NCBI RefSeq assembly: GCF_009833085.1
Contig: NZ_QRBZ01000003.1
Location: forward strand, 1-64,000
DNA from: Nitrosomonas oligotropha
GTDB lineage: Bacteria; Pseudomonadota; Gammaproteobacteria; Burkholderiales; Nitrosomonadaceae
Length of the DNA stretch: 64,000 nucleotides
Reading direction: 5' to 3'
Positions 36,134 through 46,270 of this stretch are shown piece by piece. Below the pieces are notes generated by a model. The model saw only the letters and a list, made by a program, of their open reading frames with translations, was not told where the DNA came from and searched no databases. The translations under genes and the position numbers were made by a program. The stretch's first letter is position 1. Every line of letters starts with the position of its first letter.

Positions 36134-38338
36134 ATGATAATCAATATAAAAAACACCATTATTACCTTAGTCCGGATAGCTTGCCTTACTATTTGTATCG
36201 CTTCAGTGGCGCGGGCTGACGGATTCGGGCCTATTCCCATGTCTCTGAAAGGCGCGCCGGTTCCCGAAGTGCCCGGCTTACTGGACGGCCCTGATCCGAT
36301 CATTATCAACAAAAATAAAGCAATCGCATTGGGCAAAGCTTTATTTTGGGATGTTAATGTGGGAAGTGACGGCATCTCTTGTGCCACCTGCCATTTTCAC
36401 GCAGGCGCGGATCGCCGCACAAAAAACCAGATCGCACCCGCCGGCAGAAATAGCACACTACCCAAGGAATTTTCGCTGGCCAGCGACGGAACACCTCGTG
36501 GACCGAATAGCAAACTGAAGAAGACCGATTTTCCTTTTTTCCAAACCAGCGATCCGATGAGCCCCACCGGTGAACCTATTTATGTCAACGATGACGTGGT
36601 ATCGTCCTCGGGCACTTTTGGTGGCGATTATCGTGATGTCGAATGGTTTCAGGCGAAATACGACGAATGCGAACGCAGCACCGATCCGGTGTTCCATGCC
36701 GGCGCAAAAGGCACGCGTAAGGTTGAACCGCGCAATACGCCGACCATCGTCAATTCAGTTTTCAATTTCCGTAACTTCTGGGATGGCCGCGCCAACAATA
36801 TTTTTAATGGCAGCAGTCCCTGGGGGGATCGCGATCCGGATGCCGGTGTCTGGGTGAAAAACAGCGACGGCTCAGTCACCAAACAGCGGTTAAGACTAAT
36901 CAATTCCTCGCTCGCATCGCAAGCCGTCGCGCCTCCGCTGGATAACTTTGAAATGGGTTGTCATGGCCGCACATTTGCCGATCTGGGCCGTAAATTACTA
37001 AACCGTAAACCGCTGGAACATCAGCGCGTTCACTGGAACGATAGCGTCCTCGGCCCTTTTGCGTACAGTACCAATAATAACTTGCAGAAAGGTTTGAATA
37101 CGCGTTATTACCGCTTGATCATGGATGCATTTAATTCCAAGTACTGGAAGCATAACGAAGTCGGTCTGTTTGGCGCTCCCTCGCCCGCCTCGGCAACGCA
37201 CGATTTGCCTTACCGGCAGATAGAAGCCAATTTTGCCATGTTCTTTGCACTTGCTATTCAAATGTATGAATCGACGCTCATCTCGGACGATTCACCTTTC
37301 GACCAAAGTGAGGTTGATGAACATGGCATGCCGACTCAACTCAGCGAATCGGCAATGCGCGGACTGGATGTTTTCCGTGATTCGCATTGCGCACTTTGCC
37401 ATATCGGCCCTAATTTCACCTCATCCGCTGTCGTGACGAATGGTATTTTGCAAAAAATCAATCCGCATGCTTTCGGCAACTCCTCTTTCCGCATCAGTAC
37501 CACGAATGTGGTTACCTATTTATCGCTGACCGGCGGCATGATGTTTCAGGACACGGGCTTTTCCGGAACCGGCGTTACACCCGTAGTGAACGATATCGGT
37601 TTGGGCGGCACCGATCCATTCGGTAATCCTTTATCGTTTGCCGATCAATATATGCAGCTTTTAGCTGGCAATAAAGCGGGAGTTATTGATCCTTATGTTG
37701 CCGATGTGCGGGCATGCGATTTTGATACCGCCATTGCACTGGATCGCGATAAGCCGCACCCGCTGCTATTTACCCGCGCGGATGGCATACAAAAGCAAAC
37801 GCAGGATAGCGCGGATTGTTTCAATCCGGCAGGCGCATTTATCCCGACAGTTGACTCAGCAGCTGCGGAATTAAAGAAAGCCAAGAGAAAACGTTTTTTA
37901 AGCGCTGCTGCGGGTACATTTAAAATTCCGACATTAAGAAACATAGAATTGACCGGCCCTTACATGCATAACGGCGGTATGGCTACATTGGAAGAGGTGC
38001 TGGAATTTTATATCCGGGGCGGTAATTTTGAAGTGCCACCGAAAGAATTCGGCAAAGTTTTCTCTCTGGTTGACTTGCAATTGTCAGCGGAGAACCGGGA
38101 AGATTTGCTTAATTTTCTAAAAAGCCTGACGGATGATCGCGTACGCTATGAGAAAGCGCCCTTTGACCATCCGGAATTGGTCGTACCACACGGTCATACA
38201 GGAAATAATGTGCTGATCACGACAACTCATGCGTTGAGCGATAACCTCGCGGCGGATGAATATTTCACGGTACCCGCGGTAGGCGCCGAAGGACGGGGAA
38301 TCAACCCGTTGCATTCATTCGAGCGCTATCTGCAGTAA
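36134..38338 (+). CDS. Large di-heme cytochrome c peroxidase/MauG-family protein
   Basis: The product has 734 residues, about twice the usual length of CcpA-type peroxidases. A signal peptide ends near ARA (residue 28). Heme motifs are CATCH at residues 83-87 and CALCH near residue 420. KIPTLRNIELTGPYMHNGGM is the conserved C-terminal CCP/MauG segment. GAGGAG stands 7 bases before the ATG at 36134; an in-frame ATG at 36119 is less well placed. It is predicted to be periplasmic and to oxidise a protein or small substrate with hydrogen peroxide, or to modify a partner as MauG does. The long insert between the hemes is unexplained. The PEP-CTERM gene upstream is a possible partner by position only. 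Confidence 0.87.
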   Translation: MIINIKNTIITLVRIACLTICIASVARADGFGPIPMSLKGAPVPEVPGLLDGPDPIIINKNKAIALGKALFWDVNVGSDGISCATCHFHAGADRRTKNQIAPAGRNSTLPKEFSLASDGTPRGPNSKLKKTDFPFFQTSDPMSPTGEPIYVNDDVVSSSGTFGGDYRDVEWFQAKYDECERSTDPVFHAGAKGTRKVEPRNTPTIVNSVFNFRNFWDGRANNIFNGSSPWGDRDPDAGVWVKNSDGSVTKQRLRLINSSLASQAVAPPLDNFEMGCHGRTFADLGRKLLNRKPLEHQRVHWNDSVLGPFAYSTNNNLQKGLNTRYYRLIMDAFNSKYWKHNEVGLFGAPSPASATHDLPYRQIEANFAMFFALAIQMYESTLISDDSPFDQSEVDEHGMPTQLSESAMRGLDVFRDSHCALCHIGPNFTSSAVVTNGILQKINPHAFGNSSFRISTTNVVTYLSLTGGMMFQDTGFSGTGVTPVVNDIGLGGTDPFGNPLSFADQYMQLLAGNKAGVIDPYVADVRACDFDTAIALDRDKPHPLLFTRADGIQKQTQDSADCFNPAGAFIPTVDSAAAELKKAKRKRFLSAAAGTFKIPTLRNIELTGPYMHNGGMATLEEVLEFYIRGGNFEVPPKEFGKVFSLVDLQLSAENREDLLNFLKSLTDDRVRYEKAPFDHPELVVPHGHTGNNVLITTTHALSDNLAADEYFTVPAVGAEGRGINPLHSFERYLQ

Positions 38339-38367
38339 CATTTGTAGTGTAGTTTGTTCGCAAAAAT

Positions 38368-38404
38368 AGGCTTGAGAATAACCCGCAGAGGTTTTTTCAA
38401 GCCT
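38368..38404. terminator. Bidirectional terminator between peroxidase and DUF3422 genes
   Basis: aggcttga (38368-38375) pairs with tcaagcct (38397-38404). T-rich sequence follows on the plus strand, and the loop contains a T-run. It lies between two convergent genes. Confidence 0.5.
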
Positions 38405-38415
38405 GTTTATTCATT

Positions 38416-39750
38416 TTAATGCAACTTAAAAAACTTATCGTGGATGCGCCGCGTAGCCCGCCATACCGCCCAGAGCACGACCGGAATCATCGCACCGGCA
38501 ACCAGTTCAGGGTGAATCGGCAAACCCGCCGCCTTGCCGGCCTTAGCCATATACAGCAATAAGCTGACGACATAATACGAAATTGCCGCAATCGACAAAC
38601 CTTCCACCGTACTTTGCAGCCGCAGCTGGAGTTCCTGACCGCGCGTCAGTTTTTCCAGCAACTGCTGATTCTGCGTTTCAGTCAAAATATCGACGCGAGT
38701 GCGCAACAAAGCGCTGGCGCGTGAAACGCGCGCGGAAAGATAGCTCATGCGCTGCACGGTCGCTTCAACCGTCGCAATCGCCGGAGACAACCGCCGTTGC
38801 ATGAACTCACCAATCGTCTGAGTGCCCGGTATGGCTTGCTCCCGAAGTTCGGCGATACGTTGCGTGACCAGCTTGTTATACGCTTGTGTCGCGGCAAAAC
38901 GATAGGCATGTTCAACCGTCGCACGTTCAATCCGCGCGGCTAGCGCAATCAACGTATCGAGCAATTCCTGATCGGATGCCGCTTTATTTTCCAATCGCGC
39001 CGTGATATCCGCCAGCTGCTGTTCCGCGCTGGTCAATTCCGGAATCAGCCGTTTGGCAACCGGCAAACCGCGCAACGCCATCAGGCGGTAAGTTTCGATT
39101 TCGAGCAAACGCTGCGACACCCGTCCGGCGCGCGTCTCGGAAGAGCCTGCTGGCATAACCACCAGCATGCGTTCAAAGCCGCTATGCCGCAACATGAAAT
39201 CCGTAACCGCCAGGGAATGCCGTTCCCTGCCGATCAACGAGGCCACCACAGGATTTCCCCCCAGCCATTTGCGGGCCTGCAACAACAATTCTTCGGGTTG
39301 ATTGAGATCGCCGCAGACCATCGCCAGTTTAACCGCAGCAAACGTGCGGCCAGGAATTTCAGCCAGCCAATCGCGCGGTAACGTCACATAGGAAAGTAAT
39401 TCCGGATCGGTCGCACCCAATTGCGCGGTTTCAGGTAAATGCTGCACTACCGAGTAGCGTGTAAATTCGCTGTGACGCTCCCAGCGCACGGCATAGCCCT
39501 GTAAGCGCAAACGCAGAAAATTATTTTGCAACTGTTCGAGCATCAGCGTTTGCTGACCGGGAAGACGGCGCAAATGCGCGCATTCTTGTTCACGCGTGAT
39601 GCCTTCGTTAATGACTACTACATACACCACCAGTGCAGGCAAGCGAATGCGCTGACTGGGACGGGCATGCACCTCGTTGTGCAACAAAATTCGTTGCGGA
39701 TCATTATCGGGCAGTAAGTCGGTTAAACCGGAATCGATATCGGAGTACAT
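38416..39750 (-). CDS. DUF3422-family protein
   Basis: The product has 444 residues from the ATG at 39750. The N-terminal half has LHNEVHARPSQRIRLPALVV and WERHSEFTRYSVV, hallmark segments of DUF3422. The C-terminal half has a coiled-coil helix pair and two hydrophobic helices near the end (AISYYVVSLLLYMAKAGKAA and VAGAMIPVVLWAVWRATRRI). It is probably an inner-membrane protein with a cytoplasmic N-domain. Function unknown. A longer frame to 39837 exists but adds sequence unlike the family. Confidence 0.85.
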   Translation of the reverse strand: MYSDIDSGLTDLLPDNDPQRILLHNEVHARPSQRIRLPALVVYVVVINEGITREQECAHLRRLPGQQTLMLEQLQNNFLRLRLQGYAVRWERHSEFTRYSVVQHLPETAQLGATDPELLSYVTLPRDWLAEIPGRTFAAVKLAMVCGDLNQPEELLLQARKWLGGNPVVASLIGRERHSLAVTDFMLRHSGFERMLVVMPAGSSETRAGRVSQRLLEIETYRLMALRGLPVAKRLIPELTSAEQQLADITARLENKAASDQELLDTLIALAARIERATVEHAYRFAATQAYNKLVTQRIAELREQAIPGTQTIGEFMQRRLSPAIATVEATVQRMSYLSARVSRASALLRTRVDILTETQNQQLLEKLTRGQELQLRLQSTVEGLSIAAISYYVVSLLLYMAKAGKAAGLPIHPELVAGAMIPVVLWAVWRATRRIHDKFFKLH

Positions 39751-39915
39751 GCAGGCAGAATAAGCAAAATGGTTTGAAGGCTTGAATGTACCAAGGATCC
39801 CATGCCAGGTCAAAAACACTGAAAAACTGCACTTCATAGTCTACAATGACCGGTAACTCCAGCAGACAATCTGCGGTTGCATGCATTTTTAGCTGATTTC
39901 CGTATTCATAAAAAC

Positions 39916-41253
39916 ATGGTAAATTCCGATCACACATCCGCTTCACCGGCCTCGCAACTCCAGCACAGAAGCCTTACCGCTGTATGGCACCCCTGCACGC
40001 AAATGAAACAGCACGAAACCTATCCGCTGGTTCCGGTGGTGCGCGGAAAAGGCGTGTGGTTATACGATGCAGACGGTAACCGTTATCTGGATGCGATCAG
40101 TTCCTGGTGGGTCAATTTGTTCGGTCACGCCAATCCGGTCATCAATGCCGCGATCCGCGATCAATTGGAAAAAATCGAGCATGTCATGCTGGCGGGCTTT
40201 ACCCATGAGCCGGTTGTCACGCTATCGGAGCGGCTCAAACGCATCGCGCCCGGTTCGCTCGGACATTGCTTTTATGCCAGCGACGGCGCATCGGCAATTG
40301 AGATCGCGCTAAAAATGAGCTTCCACTACTGGCTTTTGAACGGGCAACCGCAAAAGAACGGTTTTATCAGTCTGCAAAATGATTATCACGGCGAAACGCT
40401 CGGCGCATTATCCGTCACCGATGTAGCCATTTTCCGTGAAACCTATGCGCCACTGCTCAGACCCTGCACCCATGTCCCCACGCCGGATTGGCGCTACGCG
40501 GAAGCGGGCGAATCGGCGGAAAGCTATGCGCTCCGCGCCGCTACTGCATTGGAACACTATCTGGCGGAACATTATGCGCAAACCGCTGCGCTTATTCTTG
40601 AACCGTTGGTTCAAGGCGCAGCGGGTATGGGCATGTATCACCCGGTTTATTTGCAGCGCGCCCGGGAAATTTGCAATCGCTATCAAGTCCACCTGATCGC
40701 CGATGAAATCGCGGTCGGTTTTGGCCGCACCGGAACCCTGTTTGCCTGCAACCAAGCCAGTATCGCGCCGGATTTCCTATGTCTGTCGAAAGGCTTGAGC
40801 GGCGGTTACTTGCCGCTTTCCGTGGTGATGACAACCGATACGGTTTTTCAGGCTTTTTACGACGACAAAACCGCGCGCGCATTTTTGCATTCGCATTCGC
40901 ACACCGGCAATGCGCTGGCGTGCCGCGCCGCTTTAGCGTCTCTGGATATTCTTGAGCAAGACCAGGTTATTGCAACGAACACACTCAAGACCGCGTATCT
41001 GAATCGCATCGCAGCACCGCTAACGGATCATCCCAAAGTCCGGAATTTCCGCAATTGCGGCATGATCTGGGCTTTCGAGGTCGAAACGGACGATGCCGAT
41101 TTTGCCGCGCAATGCTTTCAAGCCGGATTGAAGCAACAGTTAGTGCTGCGCCCTTTGGATAAAACCATCTATTTCATGCCACCTTACATCATTAGCGAGA
41201 AGGAAATGGATTTACTGGTCGACGGCACGTTGCACGTGCTGAATACGCTCTAA
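39916..41253 (+). CDS. bioA: Adenosylmethionine-8-amino-7-oxononanoate aminotransferase
   Basis: The product has 445 residues. LTAVWHPCTQMKQHETYPLV near the start and DAISSWWVNLFGHANPVI are typical of BioA. LIADEIAVGFGRTGTLFACN precedes the PLP lysine in CLSKGLSGGYLPLS near residue 292. It makes 7,8-diaminopelargonic acid in biotin synthesis using S-adenosylmethionine as amino donor. No other bio gene is in the window. A longer frame to 39877 exists. The beta-CASP nuclease follows 23 bases later and may be cotranscribed. Confidence 0.95.
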   Translation: MVNSDHTSASPASQLQHRSLTAVWHPCTQMKQHETYPLVPVVRGKGVWLYDADGNRYLDAISSWWVNLFGHANPVINAAIRDQLEKIEHVMLAGFTHEPVVTLSERLKRIAPGSLGHCFYASDGASAIEIALKMSFHYWLLNGQPQKNGFISLQNDYHGETLGALSVTDVAIFRETYAPLLRPCTHVPTPDWRYAEAGESAESYALRAATALEHYLAEHYAQTAALILEPLVQGAAGMGMYHPVYLQRAREICNRYQVHLIADEIAVGFGRTGTLFACNQASIAPDFLCLSKGLSGGYLPLSVVMTTDTVFQAFYDDKTARAFLHSHSHTGNALACRAALASLDILEQDQVIATNTLKTAYLNRIAAPLTDHPKVRNFRNCGMIWAFEVETDDADFAAQCFQAGLKQQLVLRPLDKTIYFMPPYIISEKEMDLLVDGTLHVLNTL

Positions 41254-41276
41254 CTTGATCACAGGGAGTGAATGCG

Positions 41277-42674
41277 ATGCAACTGACATTTTTGGGTGCA
41301 GCGGGTGAAGTAACCGGTTCCAGTTATCTGATCGAAACCGGATCTGTCCGTTTTTTGGTCGATTGCGGGATGTTTCAAGGCGGACGTGAAGCCGACAAAA
41401 AAAACCGCACGGCATTTCAATACGATCCCAAGACCATCGATTTTGTCTTGCTGACGCATGCGCATATCGATCATTCCGGTTTATTGCCACGGCTAAGCGC
41501 GTGGGGTTTTCGCGGTCCGGTTTATTGCACGGCGGCAACGGCGGATTTATTGCAAGTGATGTTGAAGGACAGCGCTTACATTCAGGAAAAGGAAATTGAA
41601 TGGCGCAATCAATCGCGCCGCCGCGGTCAATCCGCACAGGATCTTGCACCGCTTTACACCGTGACACAGGCGGAAGCGCTGTTAAAGCAATTGCAGCGCG
41701 TCGATTACAATACCGAACTCAATCCACATCCGTCGATACGTTGCTGTTTCCGCGAAGCGGGTCATATTCTCGGTTCCGCCATCATCGAGTTGTGGATCAA
41801 GAAACAGTCCGGAGACAAGAAAATTGTGTTTTCCGGCGATCTGGGAAAACCCGGCCATCCGATTGTGCGCGATCCGGCTTTCATCCGCCAGACCGACATC
41901 CTCCTGATCGAATCCACTTATGGCAACCGCCTGCACCGCAACATGCCTGATACCATCGACGAGCTCGTGTACGCCATTAACAACACGCTCGAGCATAAAG
42001 GCGGCAACGTCATCATCCCGGCTTTTACCGTCGGACGCACGCAGGATCTGCTGTTTCTGCTGATTGACTTGTACCGCCAGGGTAAACTGGGCGAAATGGC
42101 GATTTATGTCGATTCGCCGATGGCGCGAGCGGCGACCGAAATCACACTGAAACATCTGGCACTGCTCGACCCGGAAGCTTCCGATGCGTTGCACTGGATG
42201 AATCAGAACGTGCAAAAACCGCGCATCCATTTTGTGCAGGATATCGAAGAATCCATGCAGCTCAATCACATCAAGCACGGCATTATCATCATTTCAGCCA
42301 GCGGCATGTGCGACGCCGGCCGTATCAAGCATCACCTGAAATACAATCTTGACCGCGCCGAATGCAGTATTCTGATCACCGGATTCCAGGCGGAAAGAAC
42401 ATTGGGCCGACGGCTTGTCGACGGTGCAAAACAAGTCAAAATTTTTGGCCAGGAGATTCACGTCAGAGCCGCCATTTATACCATCGGCGGACTCTCAGCC
42501 CACGCCGATCAGGCCGATCTGCTCGATTGGCTGGGCCACTTCGAAAAAGCGCCGGAAAAGATTTTTGTGGTACACGGCGAACTCAGCAACTCCACCGCCT
42601 TAGCCGCTGCCATTCAGGAAAAACTCCATTGGAATGCGATCATTCCAGACTATTTGTCGGTTGTTACCCTGTAA
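41277..42674 (+). CDS. MBL-fold/beta-CASP RNA-processing metallohydrolase
   Basis: The product has 465 residues. The metallo-beta-lactamase motif THAHIDHSG is near residue 60; other metal ligands are in REAGHILGSAIIEL and FSGDLG. The beta-CASP region contains IPAFTVGRTQDLLFLL, then SASGMCDAGRIKHHL and GGLSAHADQADLL. It belongs to the YSH1/CPSF73-like bacterial family that acts on RNA as endo- or exonuclease. GGGAG precedes the ATG at 41277. The partner bioA overlaps in transcription only. Confidence 0.9.
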   Translation: MQLTFLGAAGEVTGSSYLIETGSVRFLVDCGMFQGGREADKKNRTAFQYDPKTIDFVLLTHAHIDHSGLLPRLSAWGFRGPVYCTAATADLLQVMLKDSAYIQEKEIEWRNQSRRRGQSAQDLAPLYTVTQAEALLKQLQRVDYNTELNPHPSIRCCFREAGHILGSAIIELWIKKQSGDKKIVFSGDLGKPGHPIVRDPAFIRQTDILLIESTYGNRLHRNMPDTIDELVYAINNTLEHKGGNVIIPAFTVGRTQDLLFLLIDLYRQGKLGEMAIYVDSPMARAATEITLKHLALLDPEASDALHWMNQNVQKPRIHFVQDIEESMQLNHIKHGIIIISASGMCDAGRIKHHLKYNLDRAECSILITGFQAERTLGRRLVDGAKQVKIFGQEIHVRAAIYTIGGLSAHADQADLLDWLGHFEKAPEKIFVVHGELSNSTALAAAIQEKLHWNAIIPDYLSVVTL

Positions 42675-42967
42675 ATCCGCTGTGCCGGGTACAACCGCAC
42701 CCTTCGTTCGGAATCAATGGTATAAAAGAACATTGCCGCAACGCGTGGTAAGCGGCACACACGCCCCATCGATCAGCAATTAACTGCCCGGAACGCGAAA
42801 TTGCCCGGCGCTCAGTCCGTGAAACAAGTCATTTTTGTAAATTTCTTGTAATCTTTTGCACGCAATATCAACGCTTAATGACATTTATCCCGGTTAAAGT
42901 ATGGCTTGAAAATCGCGAGGCGTTATAATACCGGCTAATAACTGAGTAAACTACTAAACATTATCCT

Positions 42968-45082
42968 ATGCAACAAACCTTATTCCAAAGAACACCTCTG
43001 CTGGATGGCGACGATATCACCGCAAAACGCGCGGAAATTCGCGCTTATTTTCACACCACACTGGATCGTTACGAGCAGCTTTTTGAAACGTTGCGCAATG
43101 ACGAAGCCTACTATAAAAAACCGATTTCACTGCGCCACCCGCTGATTTTTTATCTGGGACATACGGCGACTTTTTTCGTCAATAAATTGATTCTTGCCGG
43201 ACTCATCCCCGAGCGCATCAATCCCCGGCTGGAATCGATTTTCGCCGTCGGTGTCGATGAAATGAGCTGGGACGATCTCGACAGCACGCACTATGATTGG
43301 CCCAGCGTCGGCGAAGTGCGCGCTTACCGCAAAACCATGCGCACCTTGGTCGACAAACTGATTACGACGATGCCGCTGGTGTTGCCGATCACGTGGGAAA
43401 GCTCTTGGTGGCCGATTGTGATGGGTATTGAGCATGAACGCATTCATCTGGAAACATCGTCAGTTCTGATCCGCCAGCACGCACTGCATTTCGTGCAACC
43501 GCACCCGGACTGGCAGCCCTGCCGCAAATCCGGCGCTGCGCCGCAAAATACATTGGTCGATGTTGCCGCCGGAACGGTCACACTGCATAAAACCAAAACC
43601 AATCATCAGCACTACGGCTGGGATAACGAATACGGCCTGCACAGCGCCGACATTGCCGCCTTCCAAGCCAGCAAATATCTGGTCAGCAACCGGGAATTCC
43701 TGCCCTTTGTCGAAGCCAATGGCTATCGCACCGAAAGTTATTGGCAGGAGGAAGGCCGTTCCTGGCAAAAATTCACGCAAGCGGAATACCCCACTTTTTG
43801 GATTAAAAAAGGCAATGACTGGTGTTTGCGCTTGATGACCGAAGAAGTGCCGATGCCGTGGGATTGGCCGGTTGAAGTCAATTATCACGAAGCCAAAGCA
43901 TTCTGTAATTGGAAAGCCGCCGTAACAAAACAACCGGTCCGGCTGCCGACCGAGGACGAATGGTACCGGTTGTACGATGTTGCGGATCTGTCCGAAGTGC
44001 CGTATGACCGCAAAGCCGCCGGCAATCTTCATTTAGACTATTACGCGTCCTGTTGCCCGGTGACGGAATTTCCGCAAGGTGAGTTTTACGACATCACCGG
44101 CAACGTCTGGCAATGGACCGAAACGCCGACGTATCCGTTTGAAGGCTTCGACGTGCATCCGCTGTACGACGATTTCACCACGCCGACCTTCGATAATCAG
44201 CATAATCTGATCAAAGGCGGTTCGTGGATTGCCTGTGGCAACGAATCGCTGCGCAGTTCGCGCTATGCCTTCCGCCGTCATTTCTTTCAGCATGCGGGAT
44301 TCCGCTACGTGGTATCAAACGCCCCGGCCACCTTGCTCAGCTCCAATTACGAAACCGACAAACTGCTGTCGGAATATGCGGAATTTCATTACGGCGACAC
44401 TTATTTCGATGTACCCAATTTCTCCAAAGCATTGGCGGAAATCGCTATCGCCGCGATGGGCAACCGGCCTAAACGCACCGCGCTGGACTTGGGCTGTGCC
44501 TCTGGTCGCTCGACCTTCGAGCTGGCCACAGCGTTCGATCACGTCACCGGCATCGATTTCTCCGCGCGCTTCATCGGCCAGGGTGTGCAACTGGCGCAGC
44601 AAGGTATTTTGCGCTATACGCTGACCGACGAAGGCGAGCTGGTGTCGTACAAGGAACGTACACTGAGCAACCTGGGTCTCGATCATGTCAAGCACAAGGT
44701 TGAATTCTTCCAGGGCGATGCCTGTAATTTGAAGCCGATATTCACCGGCTACGACCTGATTCTCGCCGCCAATCTGATCGACCGCTTGTACGATCCGGCC
44801 AAATTGCTCACCGGCATCCACACCCGCATCAATCTAGGCGGTTTGCTGATGATCACATCGCCGTATACCTGGCTGACCGAACATACCAAGAAAGAAGCAT
44901 GGATCGGCGGATTTAAGCGCGATGGTGAGAATTTCACCACGCTCGACGGCCTGAAAGAAATGCTCGGCAAGCATTTCCGCCTGATTCAAGGCCCGCAAGC
45001 CGTACCGTTCGTGATCCGCGAAACCAAGCGCAAATTCCAGCACACACTGGCGGAAGTCACGATCTGGGAGCGCATCGCTTGA
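42968..45082 (+). CDS. ovoA: 5-histidylcysteine sulfoxide synthase / mercaptohistidine methyltransferase OvoA
   Basis: The product has 704 residues, normal for OvoA. An N-terminal DinB-like domain carries the iron ligands HERIHLE (His156, His160, with Glu162). The middle formylglycine-enzyme-like domain has RLPTEDEWYRLYDV and IKGGSWIACGNESLRSSRYA. From about residue 505 an AdoMet methyltransferase starts with LDLGCASGRSTFELATAF and ends near 704. The first two domains join cysteine to histidine with oxygen to give 5-histidylcysteine sulfoxide. The last methylates mercaptohistidine to ovothiol A. A TATAAT lies at 42924-42929. The next gene overlaps the stop by four bases. Confidence 0.95.
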   Translation: MQQTLFQRTPLLDGDDITAKRAEIRAYFHTTLDRYEQLFETLRNDEAYYKKPISLRHPLIFYLGHTATFFVNKLILAGLIPERINPRLESIFAVGVDEMSWDDLDSTHYDWPSVGEVRAYRKTMRTLVDKLITTMPLVLPITWESSWWPIVMGIEHERIHLETSSVLIRQHALHFVQPHPDWQPCRKSGAAPQNTLVDVAAGTVTLHKTKTNHQHYGWDNEYGLHSADIAAFQASKYLVSNREFLPFVEANGYRTESYWQEEGRSWQKFTQAEYPTFWIKKGNDWCLRLMTEEVPMPWDWPVEVNYHEAKAFCNWKAAVTKQPVRLPTEDEWYRLYDVADLSEVPYDRKAAGNLHLDYYASCCPVTEFPQGEFYDITGNVWQWTETPTYPFEGFDVHPLYDDFTTPTFDNQHNLIKGGSWIACGNESLRSSRYAFRRHFFQHAGFRYVVSNAPATLLSSNYETDKLLSEYAEFHYGDTYFDVPNFSKALAEIAIAAMGNRPKRTALDLGCASGRSTFELATAFDHVTGIDFSARFIGQGVQLAQQGILRYTLTDEGELVSYKERTLSNLGLDHVKHKVEFFQGDACNLKPIFTGYDLILAANLIDRLYDPAKLLTGIHTRINLGGLLMITSPYTWLTEHTKKEAWIGGFKRDGENFTTLDGLKEMLGKHFRLIQGPQAVPFVIRETKRKFQHTLAEVTIWERIA

Positions 45083-46248
45083 GCGACGCGTTCGATTTCG
45101 ACCGGGAAATCGATCGCACAGGCACACACAGCGTCAAATACGACAGCCGCCTTGCAGTATTCGGCAAGGCCGATGTCATCCCGGCGTGGGTGGCGGACAT
45201 GGATTTCGCCGCCCCGTCCGCCGTCACCCGTGCACTGACCGGACGCGCGCAACACCCGATCTACGGTTACACGCTGTTTCCCGACAACCTTTACGAGGCG
45301 CTGATCGACTGGCTGCAGCGGCGGCACAGCTGGAAAATACAACGTGAATGGATCGTGATGTGTCCCGGCGTGGTGCCGTCGATCAACGCCACCGTAATGG
45401 CGCTGACGCAACCGGGCGAGGCCATCATCGTTCAACCACCGGTGTATTTCCCGTTTTTCTCCGCCGCCACGCAAACCGGCCGCAAGCTGGTGCACAACCC
45501 GCTACGGCTCGACCACGGCCGCTACAGCATCGACTTCAATCATCTGGAACAATGCGCCCGGCAAGCCAAATTCCTACTGCTATGCTCGCCGCACAACCCG
45601 GTCGGCCGCGTGTGGCAACCGGAAGAACTGGAACGATTGCTGCAACTCGCCGCAATGCATAATCTGGTCATTTTTTCCGACGAAATCCACCACGACCTGA
45701 TCTACCCCGGCCAGCAACACCACATCCTCGCCGCGCTAGCATCCAACCAACACTCCGTCATCACCGCCGTCGCACCGAGCAAAACCTTCAACATCCCCGG
45801 CCTGAACCTGTCGGCCTTAATCGTTCCCGACAAAACGATACGCAACGCGATCAATCAAGTCTTCAACAGCCTGCACGTCAGCGCCTCCAACCCGTTCAGC
45901 GTCATCGCCTTTGAAGCCGCCTACCGCGGCGGCGAAGCCTGGCTGGAAGCACTAAAAATCTATCTGCGCGACACACGCGATGCCGTCGAATCGTACCTCG
46001 CCGAGCATTTGCCTGAAATCACAGCCATCCCCGCCGAAGGCACCTACCTGCTATGGCTCGACTGCCGCGCCATGAACCTGACCGATGCCGAACTGAAACA
46101 CTTCTTCATCCACCAAGCCGGTATCGGCCTGAATCCCGGCGTGCAATTCGGCCAGGAAGGCAGCGGATTTATGCGGTTGAATATTGGCGCGCCGAGACAG
46201 ACGGTTTTGCGGGTATTGGAAAAAATCAGATTGGCTATGCGCCGATAG
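45079..46248 (+). CDS. ovoB: PLP-dependent C-S lyase, probable OvoB (histidylcysteine sulfoxide lyase)
   Basis: The product has 389 residues. It is a PatB/MalY-type fold-I enzyme: WVADMDFAAPSAVTRAL, then LLLCSPHNPVGRVW and FSDEIHHDL, with the PLP lysine K235 in VAPSKTFNIPGLN. The TTG start overlaps the ovoA stop (TTGA), so both are coupled. This places it as OvoB, which cleaves 5-histidylcysteine sulfoxide to 5-thiohistidine, pyruvate and ammonia. Without the context it would be called a cystathionine beta-lyase-like enzyme. The gene is clearly more GC-rich than the genes that follow. Confidence 0.85.
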   Translation: MSDAFDFDREIDRTGTHSVKYDSRLAVFGKADVIPAWVADMDFAAPSAVTRALTGRAQHPIYGYTLFPDNLYEALIDWLQRRHSWKIQREWIVMCPGVVPSINATVMALTQPGEAIIVQPPVYFPFFSAATQTGRKLVHNPLRLDHGRYSIDFNHLEQCARQAKFLLLCSPHNPVGRVWQPEELERLLQLAAMHNLVIFSDEIHHDLIYPGQQHHILAALASNQHSVITAVAPSKTFNIPGLNLSALIVPDKTIRNAINQVFNSLHVSASNPFSVIAFEAAYRGGEAWLEALKIYLRDTRDAVESYLAEHLPEITAIPAEGTYLLWLDCRAMNLTDAELKHFFIHQAGIGLNPGVQFGQEGSGFMRLNIGAPRQTVLRVLEKIRLAMRR

Positions 46249-46255
46249 CGTTATG

Positions 46256-46270
46256 CTCCCAAACTGGGAG
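46256..46270 (+). terminator. Short hairpin after ovoB
   Basis: ctccca (46256-46261) and tgggag (46265-46270) pair with a 3-base loop directly after the ovoB stop. There is no T-run. Confidence 0.35.

Noticed and set aside
41682-42278. 198-codon minus-strand frame over the beta-CASP gene
   Set aside because: The plus-strand gene has all catalytic motifs; the antisense frame has none.
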